Shown piece after piece: positions 1-8,493 of a stretch of DNA of 64,000 bases. The translations under genes were made by a program, and so were the position numbers. Origin of the DNA: Planotetraspora thailandica (GTDB lineage Bacteria > Actinomycetota > Actinomycetes > Streptosporangiales > Streptosporangiaceae); the NCBI RefSeq assembly GCF_016863335.1, contig NZ_BOOR01000007.1, positions 372,001-436,000 on the forward strand, given 5' to 3'. Under the pieces are notes generated by a model that saw only the letters and a list, made by a program, of their open reading frames with translations, searched no databases and was not told the origin of the DNA. Within the stretch, counting starts at the first letter, position 1; every line of letters starts with the position of its first letter.

Positions 1-1
1 C

Positions 2-1120
2 ATGACCACGATGAACGCGTCCGAGCCGGTCGCCGTCGCGCAGGACAAGGCGGCCTTCCGGGAGCCGCTCCAGCAGCAGCCGCCGCCCCAGCCGCCCCGC
101 GATCCCGGCGGTTTCGTGGCCGCCTCGGAGCCCGCGGCGCCTCCGACGCCGGTGGCCCCGCTCAAGAAGCTGATCTCCCCGCACCTGTTCGTGGTCGCCC
201 CCCACCCCCTGTCCGCAGAGGACGTGGCCAAGGTCCGCAGGCAGAAAGGCGTGACCGGCACCGAGTTGGTCGACGCTGCCGAGGTGCGGATGGACGGCAA
301 GCGGGTGCAGACGCTGGGGGTCGATCCCTCGACGTTCCGGCCGTACGCGCCGTCGCCGACCGCCAAGTCGGACGCCTTGTGGCGCAACATCGAGGCGGGT
401 GACGTGGCCGTCTCGTTCGAGCTCGGCAAGGACGGCGGCGTGAAACTGGGCTCCTCCCTTGACAGCGGCGGGCGTGCGCTCCGGGTCGGCGCCTACGCGA
501 CCGTCGGCATGGGGTCCATCTCCGCTGTGGTGTCCAAGCAGACGGCGAGGGCTCTCGGCATCCCCCAGGGCAACGCTCTGGTCGTCAGCGCACCCAGGAC
601 CGACTCCCGGACGTTGCGGGCGAAGCTGCTGAAGTCCCTGCCCAAGGGCAGCCAGGTCGCGACGATCAATCCGGTTCTCGTGCAAGGCAAGGGCCGTACG
701 GCATGGCCGGTCACCGCGTTCATGTCGGCCGACCAGATCCAGGTCGCGTTGCAGGCCGCGCAGAGCAAGCTGGGCCGGCCGTACGTGTGGGGGGCGGAGG
801 GGCCGGACAGCTTCGACTGCTCGGGGCTCGTGCAGTGGGCCTTCGGCCAGGCGGGCGTGCGCATGCCGAGGGTCGCCGCACAGCAGTGGGCGACCGGACC
901 GCAGATCCCGCTGTCGCAGGCACGGCCGGGCGATCTGATCTTCTGGCGCAACGACCCCACCAATCCCGGCTACATCTCCCACGTGGCGATCTACGTGGGC
1001 GGCGGGAGGATGCTGGTCGCGCCCCACACCGGGGACGTCGTGAAGTTCCAGGCGGTCTACACGAAGAATCTCGCGGGCGTCGTGCGGGTCAGCCCGGCGG
1101 CCGCCGCGCGCGTGCGCTGA
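2..1120 (+). CDS. NlpC/P60 (C40) peptidoglycan hydrolase, 5' end probably outside window
   Basis: Probable secreted cysteine endopeptidase that cleaves peptide stems of peptidoglycan. The C-terminal ~115 residues form an NlpC/P60 domain with the FDCSG nucleophile (Cys273 if counted from the first ATG) and the SHVAIYVG histidine (about His327). Residues 20-50 are Pro/Gln-rich and 60-250 form an unassigned region. The first in-frame ATG is the second base of the window, and no signal peptide or membrane segment follows it although the family is normally exported, so the true start is probably upstream. A TetR gene converges on it 18 bp downstream. Domain assignment is secure; start and substrate are not. 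Confidence 0.85.
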   Translation: MTTMNASEPVAVAQDKAAFREPLQQQPPPQPPRDPGGFVAASEPAAPPTPVAPLKKLISPHLFVVAPHPLSAEDVAKVRRQKGVTGTELVDAAEVRMDGKRVQTLGVDPSTFRPYAPSPTAKSDALWRNIEAGDVAVSFELGKDGGVKLGSSLDSGGRALRVGAYATVGMGSISAVVSKQTARALGIPQGNALVVSAPRTDSRTLRAKLLKSLPKGSQVATINPVLVQGKGRTAWPVTAFMSADQIQVALQAAQSKLGRPYVWGAEGPDSFDCSGLVQWAFGQAGVRMPRVAAQQWATGPQIPLSQARPGDLIFWRNDPTNPGYISHVAIYVGGGRMLVAPHTGDVVKFQAVYTKNLAGVVRVSPAAAARVR

Positions 1121-1138
1121 GCCCCTCGGCCCGGCCGG

Positions 1139-1717
1139 TCAGACGGGCAGGCCGGCTTCGAGGAAGCCGAGCGCCTCGTCCACCAGTTCGGGGAGTGGCC
1201 GGGCGCCGTCATGCTCGACCCAGACCTTGATGCAGGGCAGCACCGCTCCGATCACGGCCCCCACCAGGACCTGTACGGCGAAGCCGCGCGGGTCGCGGCC
1301 GGTGCGCTCGGCGACGGCGCGCGTGAGCAGGTCGATCGTCGCGAACATGCCCTCGACGGTCCGCACGCGCAGCGCGGGGACGCTGAGGGTCAGCTTGGTG
1401 CGCACGAAGATCTGGGCCAGTTCCTCGTCGGAGATCTCGGTGAAAGCGGCGCGGAAGGCGTTGCGGATGGCCGTCAGGGGCGCGGGGCCGGGCGGCTGAC
1501 GCCGCAGCGCGGCCTCGAGCATCGGGTCGTAGTCGTCCTGGATGATCACATCTTCCTTGGTCGGGAAGTAGCGGAAGAAGGTGCTGGGGGAGACCTCCGA
1601 CGCCTCGGCGATCTGCTCGACCGTCGTGGCCTCGTATCCCTGGGCGGCGATCAGGCGCAGTGCCTGCTCCTGGATGGTCCGCCGCGTCTTGGCCTTCTTC
1701 CGCTCTCTCAGGCTCAT
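1139..1717 (-). CDS. TetR/AcrR-family transcriptional regulator
   Basis: DNA-binding repressor, 192 residues from the chosen start. The N-terminal helix-turn-helix (about residues 10-58: RRTIQEQALRLIAAQGYEAT, then TVEQIAEASEVSPSTFFRYF) is typical TetR, and the C-terminal ligand domain is divergent. It lies just downstream of the DHA2 efflux gene on the same strand and probably autoregulates that operon through the inverted repeat at 3250-3270. A longer start at 1771 would overlap the transporter by 23 bp; I prefer 1717 because MSLRERKK is a common N-terminus in this family, but neither start has a strong ribosome binding site. Confidence 0.85.
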   Translation of the reverse strand: MSLRERKKAKTRRTIQEQALRLIAAQGYEATTVEQIAEASEVSPSTFFRYFPTKEDVIIQDDYDPMLEAALRRQPPGPAPLTAIRNAFRAAFTEISDEELAQIFVRTKLTLSVPALRVRTVEGMFATIDLLTRAVAERTGRDPRGFAVQVLVGAVIGAVLPCIKVWVEHDGARPLPELVDEALGFLEAGLPV

Positions 1718-1748
1718 CGCCGGGCGCTCTGGAGAGTGCAGGTGCCGG

Positions 1749-3248
1749 TCAGTGCTGGACGGTGAGCTCATGCTCCGATTGTGCCGTCCCCGCAGGCCTC
1801 GCCGTACGGCCCGGCAGGAAGATCGCCATGAGGATCGCGGCCACCAGGGCGGCGAGTCCGCAGGCGAGCAGGACCTGGTCCATCCCGCCGACGAAGGACT
1901 CCATGGCGGTTTGGGCGAGGCTTCCGTCGCCGACTGCCAGCGCGCCGGAGATCGAGTCCTTTGCCATCTCGGGGGCGCCGTCGGGCAGGCCGTTCACGTA
2001 GGCCGCCGACAGGAGGCTGCCGAGAGCCGCCACCCCCAGCGTTCCGCCGACCTGGCGCATGGTCTGCAACGTCGCGGACCCAGAGCCCGAGCGCTCCTCC
2101 GGCAACACGGCGAGCACGCCGTCCATGGCGGGGACCATCGCGAGCCCGACGCCTGCGCCGACGACCGCCAGCCAGAGGGCGATGTACCCGTAGTCCGTCG
2201 CGACGCCGGTCGCCGTGCCCAGCAGGAAACCGGCGGCGAGCACGATCAGGCCTACGGTCATGACCGTGCGCAGTCCGAGGAGCCGCAGCAGGCGTTCGCC
2301 GGCGAGGCCCCCCGCCATGAGTCCGGCGACCATGGGGAGCACGCGGATTCCGGTGCCGAACGCGTCGTGGCCGAGCACCGCCTGCAGATGTTGCGGGGCG
2401 ACGAACAATAGGCCCGTCATTCCGAGGCTCACGAAGGTCGCGCCGATGGCGCCCCAGAGGAAGACGCGGTTGCGGAACAGACCGAGATCGATCATCGGCT
2501 GCCGTGCGCGGGTCTCCACGACGACGAACGTCACGAGGAGGACGGCTCCCGCCGCGAGCGCGGCCACCACCCTGGCATCACCCCAGCCGTCCGCGGGCGC
2601 CTGGATGACGCCGTACACGAGGGCGGCCAGGCCGGTCACCGACAACAGGGTGCCCGGGATGTCGAGCGCGGGAGCCGAGGGGTCGCGCGACTCGGGGACC
2701 AGGACGGCAGCCGCCACGAGGGCGACGACCGCGACCGGGATGTTGATCAGGAAGATCGATCCCCACCAGAAGTGGTCGAGCAGATAGCCCCCCAAGATCG
2801 GCCCAAGGGGAAGGCCGAGGGCCATCGCCGCGGTGAAGGCCGCGACCGCCCGGCCGCGCTCCGCCGGCGGGAAGATCACCGGCAGGATCGACGTGGACAG
2901 CGGCATGATCACCGCCGCACCGGCGCCCATGAGCGCCCGCGAGGCGATCAGGGTGCCCGTGCCGTCGGTCAGGGTCGCGACGACCGAGGCGACGGCGAAG
3001 GCGGCGAGGCCCCCCATGAGCAGGCGCTTGCGGCCGAACCGGTCGCCGAACGCTCCTGCGGGGAGCATCAGGGCCGCGAACAACACCATGTAGGCGTCGA
3101 CGATCCATTGCAGGTCGCCGGTGCTCGCGCCGAGGTCGGCGGCGAGGGTGGGGAGCGCCACGTTGAGCACGGTCGCGTCGAGGCCGATGACCAGGACGCT
3201 GAGCACGAGGGCGCCGAGCGCCCACCAGCGTGAAGTGAGAGTAGCCAT
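1749..3248 (-). CDS. MFS drug-efflux transporter, DHA2 (14-TM) family
   Basis: Predicted proton-driven multidrug exporter of 499 residues. The N-terminal helix contains DATVLNVALPTLAADL, motif A reads GDRFGRKR (about residues 68-75) and motif C-like LGLPLGPILGGYL follows, as in EmrB/QacA-type antiporters. The length fits a 14-helix protein. It heads an operon with the TetR gene. The ATG lies 6 nt after a TACTAT -10 box, so its mRNA is likely leaderless and the operator covers the transcription start. The drug substrate cannot be told from sequence. Confidence 0.9.
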   Translation of the reverse strand: MATLTSRWWALGALVLSVLVIGLDATVLNVALPTLAADLGASTGDLQWIVDAYMVLFAALMLPAGAFGDRFGRKRLLMGGLAAFAVASVVATLTDGTGTLIASRALMGAGAAVIMPLSTSILPVIFPPAERGRAVAAFTAAMALGLPLGPILGGYLLDHFWWGSIFLINIPVAVVALVAAAVLVPESRDPSAPALDIPGTLLSVTGLAALVYGVIQAPADGWGDARVVAALAAGAVLLVTFVVVETRARQPMIDLGLFRNRVFLWGAIGATFVSLGMTGLLFVAPQHLQAVLGHDAFGTGIRVLPMVAGLMAGGLAGERLLRLLGLRTVMTVGLIVLAAGFLLGTATGVATDYGYIALWLAVVGAGVGLAMVPAMDGVLAVLPEERSGSGSATLQTMRQVGGTLGVAALGSLLSAAYVNGLPDGAPEMAKDSISGALAVGDGSLAQTAMESFVGGMDQVLLACGLAALVAAILMAIFLPGRTARPAGTAQSEHELTVQH

Positions 3249-3249
3249 A

Positions 3250-3270
3250 TTTTGATAGTAGCTCTCAAAA
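3250..3270. promoter_or_regulatory. Candidate TetR operator (9-bp inverted repeat)
   Basis: TTTTGATAG, three bases, CTCTCAAAA: the arms match at 8 of 9 positions. It lies 1 bp upstream of the efflux gene's ATG and covers the -10 box and start point. Position and symmetry suggest the binding site of the operon's own TetR protein (inference). Confidence 0.6.
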
Positions 3271-3285
3271 AGTAGTCACAGTCAA
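3255..3285 (-). promoter_or_regulatory. Leaderless promoter of the DHA2/tetR operon
   Basis: On the minus strand TTGACT (3285-3280), a 19-nt spacer and TACTAT (3260-3255) are followed after 6 nt by the ATG at 3248. No Shine-Dalgarno sequence fits, so transcription probably starts at the start codon. Confidence 0.55.
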
Positions 3286-3312
3286 TATATGGAGCGTCGC
3301 ACGAAGCGGGTG

Positions 3313-3318
3313 TAATCT
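3313..3318 (+). promoter_or_regulatory. -10 box TAATCT of a probable leaderless promoter
   Basis: TAATCT lies 7 nt before the ATG at 3326 and no ribosome binding site is present between them. No clear -35 box is seen. Confidence 0.4.
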
Positions 3319-3325
3319 TTATTAC

Positions 3326-3844
3326 ATGGATGCAGAACAACAGCTCACTGGCTGGTTCGCCGGGCGCCTCCCTGAGGCGTGGTTCGCCGGACGGCCCGAG
3401 ATCGTGCTCGACCGTGAGGAGATCACGGTCATCGGGGAGCTGCCGCCGCTCACGGTGGCCGACGATCTGCCCGACCTGGAGAAAGAGGCGGCGGCGGAGG
3501 GATACGTCGAGCGGTTCCGCGAGGAGACCCGCGAGCGCCGCATGGAGATCGCCCGGGAGGCGGAGCTGCGCTTCCGCCGCAAGGTGTCGTGGGGGGTCAA
3601 GATCCACGACGAGACGGTGATGTTCACCACACTGTCGGTTCCGGTCATGACGCGGCTCCGACAGGGCGAGCGGCAGGTTCTGGACACTCTCGTCGCCGCG
3701 GGAGTGGCGCGCAGTCGCAGCGACGCGCTGGCATGGTGCGTCAGGCTTGTGGGCAGGCATACCGACACCTGGCTCGCTGACCTGCGGGACGCGCTGCGCC
3801 ACGTGGACCGTGTGCGCTCGGAAGGCCCCGGACTGGTGGACTGA
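3326..3844 (+). CDS. Conserved hypothetical protein with ribbon-helix-helix-like C-terminus
   Basis: Cytoplasmic-looking protein of 172 residues with no signal or membrane segment. The middle (about residues 50-88) is highly charged and probably helical (YVERFREETRERRMEIAREA). The last ~60 residues read VPVMTRLRQGERQVLDTLVA then AGVARSRSDALAWCVRLV, which looks like a ribbon-helix-helix fold (strand, helix, helix), suggesting DNA binding or self-association. It is divergent from the efflux operon, and I have no firm function. The whole reading frame shows normal high-GC codon use, so it is a genuine gene. Confidence 0.7.
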   Translation: MDAEQQLTGWFAGRLPEAWFAGRPEIVLDREEITVIGELPPLTVADDLPDLEKEAAAEGYVERFREETRERRMEIAREAELRFRRKVSWGVKIHDETVMFTTLSVPVMTRLRQGERQVLDTLVAAGVARSRSDALAWCVRLVGRHTDTWLADLRDALRHVDRVRSEGPGLVD

Positions 3845-3858
3845 ACCAATTCGCCGAT

Positions 3859-3890
3859 AGGTCTGTACCACTGCGATTGGCCTATACCAA
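3859..3890. promoter_or_regulatory. Two GntR-type operator-like sites upstream of pckG
   Basis: AGGTCTGTACCA (3859-3870) and TGGCCTATACCA (3879-3890) are near-palindromes and direct repeats, 20 bp apart start to start. They resemble GntR-family targets: 9/12 and 10/12 matches to the DasR-type TGGTCTAGACCA, and they also fit the looser FadR-type tNGT...ACNa pattern. They lie 235-265 bp upstream of the chosen pckG start. The rest of the 280-bp gap shows no gene. Regulation is inferred. Confidence 0.4.
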
Positions 3891-4124
3891 TGTGTAAGTC
3901 GCGATAGGCGGGTAAGGAAAACGGGACGTTTCTTCGGAAGAGGCCGCCGTGGGGTGGTCCCTACGCATCATCGCCGCTTCTGCCTGGGACGATGTGGATC
4001 CAGGTGGCGTCTGAGACGAATATCGCGAATTTAACGGCGTGGAAACTCCATGGTCTACGCCAATTGGCTTCCGCGGCTGTTCGTCACTGATGATGATTTG
4101 GCCCGCGACAAAAGGAGCCACCCC

Positions 4125-6110
4125 GTGTCAATTTCAGTGGAGATTTCGAGTCCGACCGATCACGCCGAGCTCGCCGCCTGGGTCCGCGAGATCGCCGAAC
4201 TCACCAAGCCCGACCGGGTCGAATGGTGTGACGGCTCCGAGGTCGAGTGGACGCGCCTGACCAACCTGCTCGTCGAGCAGGGCACGTTCAAACGGCTGGC
4301 CAAGAGGATCAACAGTTTCTACGCCGCCTCCGACCCCAGCGACGTCGCCCGGGTCGAGGACCGCACCTTCATCTGCTCGGAGCGGCGTGAGGACGCGGGG
4401 CCGACCAACAACTGGATCGATCCGGGCGAGATGCGCGAGACCTTCGCGGAGCTCTTCGACGGGTGCATGCGCGGGCGGACCATGTACGTCGTCCCCTTCT
4501 GCATGGGGCCGTTGGGCGGGAACATCTCCCAGCTCGGCGTCGAGATCACCGACTCTCCGTACGTCGTCGTGTCGATGCGGATCATGACGCGGATGGGGAC
4601 GGAGGCGCTGCGGCTGATCGAGGAGCGCGGAGCGGCGCGACAGGCCGGAGGGAGCGAGGGACGAGCCAGCGAGGGCCTGAGCAAGCGCGACCATGAGTAC
4701 GGAGCGGCGCGACAGGCCGGAGGGAGCGAGGGACGAGCCAGCGACGGCCTGAGCAAGCGCGACCATGAGCACGGAGCGGCGCGCAAGGCCCGCGGCGAGA
4801 GGCACAGCGACGGGCAGGGCGACTTCGTCAAGGCCGTGCATTCCGTGGGCGCGCCGCTGGAGCCCGGCCAGGCCGACGTGCCGTGGCCGTGCAACCAGAC
4901 CAAATACATCAGCCACTTCCCCGAGACCAGGGAGATCTGGTCCTACGGCTCCGGGTACGGCGGCAACGCGCTGCTGGGGAAGAAGTGCTACGCGCTGCGC
5001 ATCGCCAGCGTGATGGCCAGGGATGAGGGCTGGCTGGCGGAGCACATGCTCATCCTCAAGCTCACGCCGCCCAAGGGGGAGGCCCGCTATGTGGCGGCGG
5101 CGTTCCCGTCCGCGTGCGGCAAGACCAACCTCGCCATGCTGAGGCCGACGATCCCCGGCTGGAAGGTCGAGACGATCGGCGACGACATCGCCTGGATGCG
5201 CTTCGGCCCGGACGGCCGGCTGTACGCGATCAATCCGGAGGCCGGCTTCTTCGGCGTCGCCCCCGGCACCGGCGAGACGACGAACGCGAACGCGGTCGCG
5301 ACTCTCTGGGGCAACAGCATCTTCACCAACGTCGCCCTCACCGACGACGGGGACGTGTGGTGGGAGGGCCTCACCGACGAGCCGCCCGCCCACCTCACCG
5401 ACTGGAAGGGCCGGTCGTGGACGCCCGAGTCGGGCGAGCCCGCCGCGCACCCGAACGCCCGCTTCACCACGCCCGCCGCCCAGTGCCCGACGATTGCGCC
5501 CGAATGGCAGGACCCGGCAGGTGTGCCGATCTCCGCCATCCTGTTCGGCGGGCGCAGGGCCACCGCCGTGCCCCTCGTCACCGAGTCGCTGAGCTGGCAG
5601 CACGGGATCTTCCTCGGCGCCAACGTGGCCTCGGAGAAGACCGCGGCGGCCGAGGGCAGGGTCGGCGAACTGCGCCGCGACCCCTTCGCGATGCTGCCGT
5701 TCTGCGGCTACAACATGGGCGACTACTTCGGGCACTGGATCGAGATCGGCCAGAGCGCCGACCCGGCGAAGCTGCCGCGCATCTACTACGTCAACTGGTT
5801 CCGCAAGGACGCCTCGGGCCGGTTCGTGTGGCCGGGCTTCGGTGAGAACAGCCGCGTGCTCAAGTGGATCGTCGAGCGGCTGAACGGCGAGGCCGACGCC
5901 GTGGCGTCCCCGATCGGCAACCTGCCGGCGCGGCTAGACACCGACGGCCTCGACCTCTCCGAGCAGGATCTGGAGCTCCTGCTCAGCGTCGACCCCGAGG
6001 TGTGGCGCGAGGAGGCGGCGCTGATCCCGGGCCACTTCGAGACGTTCGGCGACCACATGCCGAAGGAGCTGTGGGACGAATACCACGCGCTGGTGAAGCG
6101 ACTCGCCTGA
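4125..6110 (+). CDS. pckG: Phosphoenolpyruvate carboxykinase (GTP)
   Basis: Converts oxaloacetate plus GTP to PEP, CO2 and GDP, the first committed step of gluconeogenesis. The sequence is diagnostic: GPTNNWMDPGEM-like and [19 protein letters not shown] blocks, [13 protein letters not shown] kinase motif with reactive Cys331, [10 protein letters not shown] metal site, FGGRR, and NWFRKD. GTG at 4125 is chosen over the ATG at 4050 because AGGAG lies 7 nt upstream and the N-terminus then aligns with the family. The 661-residue protein is about 55 longer than the 606-residue Mycobacterium tuberculosis enzyme as I recall it. The excess is a Gly/Ala/Arg/Ser-rich insert at about residues 169-230, built from two 24-residue copies. 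The insert sits just before [14 protein letters not shown]. Confidence 0.96.
   Translation: MSISVEISSPTDHAELAAWVREIAELTKPDRVEWCDGSEVEWTRLTNLLVEQGTFKRLAKRINSFYAASDPSDVARVEDRTFICSERREDAGPTNNWIDPGEMRETFAELFDGCMRGRTMYVVPFCMGPLGGNISQLGVEITDSPYVVVSMRIMTRMGTEALRLIEERGAARQAGGSEGRASEGLSKRDHEYGAARQAGGSEGRASDGLSKRDHEHGAARKARGERHSDGQGDFVKAVHSVGAPLEPGQADVPWPCNQTKYISHFPETREIWSYGSGYGGNALLGKKCYALRIASVMARDEGWLAEHMLILKLTPPKGEARYVAAAFPSACGKTNLAMLRPTIPGWKVETIGDDIAWMRFGPDGRLYAINPEAGFFGVAPGTGETTNANAVATLWGNSIFTNVALTDDGDVWWEGLTDEPPAHLTDWKGRSWTPESGEPAAHPNARFTTPAAQCPTIAPEWQDPAGVPISAILFGGRRATAVPLVTESLSWQHGIFLGANVASEKTAAAEGRVGELRRDPFAMLPFCGYNMGDYFGHWIEIGQSADPAKLPRIYYVNWFRKDASGRFVWPGFGENSRVLKWIVERLNGEADAVASPIGNLPARLDTDGLDLSEQDLELLLSVDPEVWREEAALIPGHFETFGDHMPKELWDEYHALVKRLA
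4629..4772 (+). repeat. In-frame 2 x 72-bp tandem repeat inside pckG
   Basis: Copies 4629-4700 and 4701-4772 differ at 2 of 72 positions; a third copy starts at 4773 and decays after about 12 bases. The length keeps the reading frame and encodes [20 protein letters not shown] plus DHE(Y/H). The copy end GCGACCATGAGC resembles the repeat ends at 51875-52001. Confidence 0.95.
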
Positions 6111-6115
6111 CTCTG

Positions 6116-6189
6116 TACGGCTTGCGCCCCGGATGCGAAACTTCTGGGGATGCCCGGGCGTCTACTGAGTAGGCGGGGCGCGAGCCGTA
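6116..6189 (+). terminator. Long stem after pckG: terminator or structured leader
   Basis: 6116-6130 (TACGGCTTGCGCCCC) pairs with 6175-6189 over 15 positions, one as U-G, closing a 44-nt loop that itself contains CTAC-TGA-GTAG. It begins 6 nt after the pckG stop and ends 31 nt before the next ATG. The large loop and absence of a U-tract are unusual for an intrinsic terminator. Confidence 0.6.
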
Positions 6190-6197
6190 TCGTGCCC

Positions 6198-6215
6198 CCT
6201 CCTCCCCCCAGGAGG
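6198..6215 (+). promoter_or_regulatory. Hairpin sequestering the Shine-Dalgarno of the TIGR04222-type gene
   Basis: CCTCCT (6198-6203), a six-C loop and AGGAGG (6210-6215) form a perfect 6-bp stem. AGGAGG is the ribosome binding site for the ATG at 6221, 5 nt away, so this hairpin would block translation unless opened. Confidence 0.55.
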
Positions 6216-6220
6216 CGGAC

Positions 6221-7216
6221 ATGGAGTTCGTGCTTGCAGTGGCGGCGCTCATCGCCGCGTGGCTGGTCGCGTCCACGGCGGTGAAGGCGCTGGCCATGGT
6301 CGCCGAGGTCGGCACCCCGCCGCCCGAGGGCGCGGACCGGCTCGGCCGCTATCACCTGGCCTACCTGGCCGGGGGCCCGCGCCGCGTCGTCAACGCGGCC
6401 ATCTCCGAGCTGGTGGCGCGAGAGTTCGTCCGCGTGTCGCGTGGCGGCCGCGTCAGCCGTGTCTCGGGATCCGGTGCCCCGGGTCTCGAACCCCCGGATC
6501 TTGAAGCAGTGGATCTCGAAGCAGTGGAGCAGGCCGTCCTCGACCGGGCCGGCACACCCGGCGGCGAAGGGGCAGCGGAGATCAGGCACGCCGTCGGGCA
6601 GAGCTCCGAGATGGCGGAGATCAAGCTGCGCCTGATCGCGGGCGGCGCGCTGGCGCCCGACGGTGCGTTGAGCCGGCCGCGCCGGCTCAACACCCAGCTC
6701 GCGTCCTATGCGGTGACCGCGTTCTCGGTGATGGTGGTCACGCTCCTGGTGGCGTTCGCAGATCTGGTGCCCTGGAGCGTTCCGACCGTCGCCGTGGTGG
6801 CCGTCGCCGGTGCCACGGGCCTCTTCGGGTTCGCCGTCTACCTGCGGAACACACGTGTCCTTTCCAGCCCGGTCACCCCGGCGGGCCGGGCGGCGCTCAG
6901 GAAGGCGATGGCGCGCACGCCCCGCGCGCCTCGGGCGATCGCGGCGAGCGGCGCGTACGCGGGCTTCGCCGTCGCGCTCTACGGCCTCGGCTCCATGAGC
7001 GACCAAGCCGTCGCCGCGGAGATCGACCAAGTGGGCGTCCTGCGGGAGAAGCCCGACTACAACAGCTGCGCCGCGGGCAGTTGCGGCAGCGGAGCCTTCT
7101 ACTCCGGCGACGGTGGCCATGTCGGTGGCCATGCCATCGGCAATGTCGGCGGTTGCGGAGGCGGATCGAGTTGCGGAGGAGGATGCGGTGGTGGGGGCTG
7201 CGGAGGCGGGAACTGA
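6221..7216 (+). CDS. TIGR04222-like membrane protein with Cys/Gly-rich C-terminal tail
   Basis: Uncharacterised actinobacterial membrane protein of 331 residues. An N-terminal helix (about 1-25) is followed by a cytosolic region with [20 protein letters not shown], two central membrane helices (about 165-205), a further hydrophobic stretch near 245-260, and then a low-complexity tail (about 280-331) made of Gly with six Cys. It overlaps the DUF692 gene, which is the family pairing I recall for TIGR04222. By analogy with other DUF692 enzymes, which act on Cys residues of partner peptides, the tail could be a modification substrate (inference). Translation begins at ATG 6221 behind AGGAGG. Confidence 0.8.
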   Translation: MEFVLAVAALIAAWLVASTAVKALAMVAEVGTPPPEGADRLGRYHLAYLAGGPRRVVNAAISELVAREFVRVSRGGRVSRVSGSGAPGLEPPDLEAVDLEAVEQAVLDRAGTPGGEGAAEIRHAVGQSSEMAEIKLRLIAGGALAPDGALSRPRRLNTQLASYAVTAFSVMVVTLLVAFADLVPWSVPTVAVVAVAGATGLFGFAVYLRNTRVLSSPVTPAGRAALRKAMARTPRAPRAIAASGAYAGFAVALYGLGSMSDQAVAAEIDQVGVLREKPDYNSCAAGSCGSGAFYSGDGGHVGGHAIGNVGGCGGGSSCGGGCGGGGCGGGN

Positions 7217-8033
7217 GCGGGCCGGGCTGGGCGTCGGCATCGGATGGCGCCCCGAGATCGACCTGACCGTCGAACGGCTCGGCGTCGACTTCGTCGAGGT
7301 GATCGCGGAGAGCGTCGATCCCGCGGACATCCCCGAGTCGCTGGCCGTGTTGCGCGGCCGCGGCGTGCCCGTCATCCCGCACGGCGTCGGCCTGGGAATC
7401 GGCGGGGCCGACCGGCCCGACGCGAGCCGGCTCGCCCACCTGGCCGCCTGCGCCCAGGCACTGGACGCGCCGCTGGTGAGCGAGCACCTGGCGTTCGTCC
7501 GCGGGGGAGAGCTGGAGGCGGGCCACCTCCTGCCCGTTCCGCGCACCCGCGAGGCGCTGTCGGTCATCGCGGAGAACGTACGGCTCGCGCAGGCCGAGCT
7601 TCCGGTGCCTCTCGCGCTGGAGAACGTCGCCGCGCTGTTCGGCTGGCCGGACGACGAGCTGACCGAGGCCGAGTTCCTCGGCGAGCTGGTCGAGCGGACC
7701 GGGGTGGGTCTCCTGATCGACGTGGCCAACCTGTACACCAACCAGGTCAACCTGGGCCTGGACGCGCGGGAGGCGCTCGACGGGCTACCCCTCGGCAGGC
7801 TCGCGTACGTGCACGTGGCCGGGGGCCACCTCCACGGGGGCGTCTGGCACGACACGCACACGGCGGCCGCGCCGGACGCCGTGCTCGACCTCCTCGCGGA
7901 GTTGTGCGTCCGGGTCCGGCCGCCGGGCGTGTTGCTCGAATGGGACGACGACTACCCGAGCGACTCAGTGCTCGCCGCCGAGCTGGACCGGATCAGGGCG
8001 GCCATGTCGCGCGGCGGGGCCGTACGTGGCTGA
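7188..8033 (+). CDS. DUF692 family protein (multinuclear iron-dependent oxidase superfamily)
   Basis: TIM-barrel metalloenzyme of the MbnB/TglH/ChrH superfamily, 281 residues. Motifs in order: [74 protein letters not shown] and LEWDDDYP. These supply the His, Glu, Asp and Asn ligands expected for a di- or tri-iron site. Characterised relatives oxidise or rearrange Cys in ribosomal peptides. The start is GTG 7188 (or GTG 7191), because GGAGGAGGA lies just upstream inside the preceding gene; the genes therefore overlap by about 29 nt and are coupled. The substrate is unknown, but the Cys-rich tail of the preceding protein is the obvious candidate. Confidence 0.9.
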   Translation: MVGAAEAGTERAGLGVGIGWRPEIDLTVERLGVDFVEVIAESVDPADIPESLAVLRGRGVPVIPHGVGLGIGGADRPDASRLAHLAACAQALDAPLVSEHLAFVRGGELEAGHLLPVPRTREALSVIAENVRLAQAELPVPLALENVAALFGWPDDELTEAEFLGELVERTGVGLLIDVANLYTNQVNLGLDAREALDGLPLGRLAYVHVAGGHLHGGVWHDTHTAAAPDAVLDLLAELCVRVRPPGVLLEWDDDYPSDSVLAAELDRIRAAMSRGGAVRG

Positions 8034-8451
8034 CGGGCGGCCCGCGCACGCCGCGGCGGGGGAGCCTCGTGGCGGCGCGGCGAGGCCCCCCGGGGGCGGA
8101 GAGGCGGGGCAGGCCCGCGAGGCGCTCAGAGTCGCGCAGGGGGCGCTCCTGGCGGCTCTCGTGGCGGGCGGCGGCGTGCCCGAGGGGTTCGACGCCGAAC
8201 GTGTCGGGATCCAGGCCCGCAGCCTGATCGCCAAGCGGAGGGGCCTGGTCGCCCGGCTGCGCCCCGAACTGGTCAGGGGGCTCGGCCCCGGCTTCGCCGC
8301 CGCGTTCGCCGACTATGCGACCGGCCGGCCCAGGCCGCCGGGGGGTTCGCGAGCCGACGCCCGGGCATTCGCGGAGTGGCTCAGTTCACAGGGCCGATAC
8401 CCGTCCGGTGATGAGGGCCATGGCGCGTCTACCCTGCAGGGGCCGCGATAA
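8026..8451 (+). CDS. Small partner protein of the DUF692 gene (SCO6045-like C-terminal type)
   Basis: Protein of 141 residues whose GTG overlaps the DUF692 stop by 8 nt, so the two are translationally coupled. After an Ala/Gly/Pro-rich start, the body reads [40 protein letters not shown] and [17 protein letters not shown]. As I recall, this helical domain is also found fused to the C-terminus of some DUF692 proteins. Other DUF692 enzymes need a small partner to bind the precursor, which is the likely role here (inference). No membrane segment. Confidence 0.65.
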   Translation: MADGRPAHAAAGEPRGGAARPPGGGEAGQAREALRVAQGALLAALVAGGGVPEGFDAERVGIQARSLIAKRRGLVARLRPELVRGLGPGFAAAFADYATGRPRPPGGSRADARAFAEWLSSQGRYPSGDEGHGASTLQGPR

Positions 8452-8493
8452 TTGCCTCACCGAGGCTCCCAGGTCGCAAGGGAAGAGGACTTC

